A DNA stretch of 6,571 nucleotides from Gammaproteobacteria bacterium (GTDB lineage: Bacteria > Pseudomonadota > Gammaproteobacteria > JAABTG01): NCBI GenBank assembly GCA_030066245.1, contig JASJBY010000303.1:1-6571 (forward strand), in the 5' to 3' direction. Shown one piece after another: positions 5,978 to 6,571 of this stretch (positions are counted from its first letter, which is position 1; each line of letters opens with the position of its first letter). A program made the translations under genes and the position numbers. The notes beneath the pieces were generated by a model. That model was not told where the DNA came from. It saw only the letters and a program-made list of their open reading frames with translations, and searched no databases.

Positions 5978-6328
5978 GCCGTCCCCCCGGTTGGTTGAGA
6001 TCTGGCGCGGGAGTTTGCCATTTCAGGCGGGGACGGTTCAATGGCCGATCAACAGGAGTGTGGCCAGGGCGCACCCGCACCGACTCGGTCCGCGTCCCCG
6101 CTTCAGCACCATAGTCCGATGAGTGACTGATGCAGGACCGTTCCCGGGTGCCCGCCCCGGCGGTATTTTCTGCTGGAGCCGGGCTCGCGGAGTAAGGGGT
6201 TGCGTTCAAAAGGTCAACCTGTCCGGCCGGTTGGCCGCTATCTACACCAGGCCCGCTTCGGCTTCCAAGGCGGCCGCCCTGCACAAACCGAGCCCACATT
6301 TGAGCCGTCAACCGCTACGGGGAGCTAC
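5978..6328. other. Divergent intergenic region, 351 bases
   Basis: This stretch separates the leftward kinase gene from the rightward membrane-protein gene and should hold promoters for both. I found no convincing -35/-10 pair. The best rightward -10-like box is TATTTT (6164-6169) with a poor -35. On the other strand, TTGAAC (6041-6036) has no good partner. A hairpin with an 8-bp stem including one wobble (6212-6219 with 6229-6236, 9-base loop) lies in the likely leader of the membrane-protein gene. No tRNA, known riboswitch or convincing small gene is visible; a 29-codon frame from ATG 6041 looks like chance. Confidence 0.55.
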
Positions 6329-6571
6329 GTGTCCATCGCGGAAGTCCTTGTCAGCCCGCAACTCGCAGGCGCTTTCCTCGGCTATGCCGTTCTGTCCGTA
6401 CTCGGCGCGTTGGCCGGTGCCCGCCTGCATGCTTCCCTAGAGAGCGACGCGGGTCACTGGCTATGGCAGCACGTTTACGCGCCGCAGTTGCGGGCGGCCA
6501 GCCTGCTCATATTCCTGTTCATGGCCTACCCCACCCTTTATGGGCTCACCGACGCACCGTCCGTCGTGCAA
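6329..6571 (+). CDS. Membrane protein of unknown function, N-terminal part, cut by window end
   Basis: A GTG at 6329 opens 81 codons that run off the window. GGGGAG at 6319-6324 is a good ribosome binding site four bases upstream. The product begins MSIAEVLVSPQLAG and has a likely membrane helix at about 11-31, a polar linker with HASLESDAGHWLWQHVYAP, and a second helix at about 55-73 (ASLLIFLFMAYPTLYGL). This would place both visible helices close together at the N-terminus of an inner-membrane protein. I do not recognise the family. The frame stays open upstream to 6131, and a TTG at 6200 with GGAG seven bases before it is an alternative start adding 43 residues. I prefer the GTG because it puts the first helix near the N-terminus. 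Confidence 0.75.
   Translation, partial: MSIAEVLVSPQLAGAFLGYAVLSVLGALAGARLHASLESDAGHWLWQHVYAPQLRAASLLIFLFMAYPTLYGLTDAPSVVQ

Noticed and set aside
6044..6051. GCCGATCA as a second FliA -10 box
   Set aside because: No TAAA-like -35 lies 15 bases upstream.
6041..6130. Small plus-strand frame of 29 codons in the intergenic region
   Set aside because: There is no well-placed ribosome binding site, its composition is biased and it has no recognisable feature.
6152..6169. GC-rich inverted repeat CCGCC/GGCGG followed by TATTTT, as a rightward terminator
   Set aside because: The arms leave only two loop bases, the T-run is short, and no rightward gene lies upstream to be terminated.
5877..6311. 144-codon minus-strand frame spanning the kinase gene's start and the intergenic region
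   Set aside because: It overlaps the kinase gene in another frame, and its product looks like random GC-rich translation.

Overview
The window looks like ordinary chromosomal DNA of a GC-rich proteobacterium. A gammaproteobacterium near the Chromatiales/Ectothiorhodospiraceae is my guess, based on codon use, the cyclic-di-GMP-type signalling genes, a YbaY-like lipoprotein and a Burkholderia-type nucleoside kinase; this is inference, not a search result. I see no phage, transposon, CRISPR array, tRNA or rRNA.

Layout. Bases 1-22 probably hold the first codons of a leftward gene. Bases 23-172 are a divergent control region with a strong candidate flagellar sigma-28 (FliA) promoter and a stable leader hairpin. 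Two rightward genes follow, 3 bases apart: an HDOD-domain regulator (173-1066) and a GAF-GGDEF diguanylate cyclase (1070-2284). A 41-base gap with a 14-bp hairpin leads to a large rightward gene (2326-4419) for a DUF255/YyaL-type thioredoxin-fold protein fused to an AGE-like alpha/alpha barrel. It converges, 9 bases apart, on a leftward gene for a small YbaY/YscW-type lipoprotein (4429-4851). Upstream of that is a 187-base gap with tandem GC-rich hairpins and a degenerate 7-bp tandem repeat, then a leftward PfkB-family nucleoside/adenosine kinase gene (5039-5977). A 351-base divergent intergenic region follows, and the window ends inside a rightward gene for a membrane protein of unknown function (6329 onward).

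How the genes work together. The HDOD and diguanylate cyclase genes form a clear signalling pair. The FliA-like promoter suggests that they are expressed with late flagellar and chemotaxis genes and link motility to cyclic-di-GMP. The DUF255 protein, lipoprotein, kinase and membrane protein show no obvious pathway link to that pair or to each other.

I do not see an undescribed multi-gene system. The most useful non-obvious signals are regulatory: the FliA-type promoter, the hairpin that overlaps both a -10-like box and the ribosome binding site of the DUF255 gene, and the structured leader of the lipoprotein gene.
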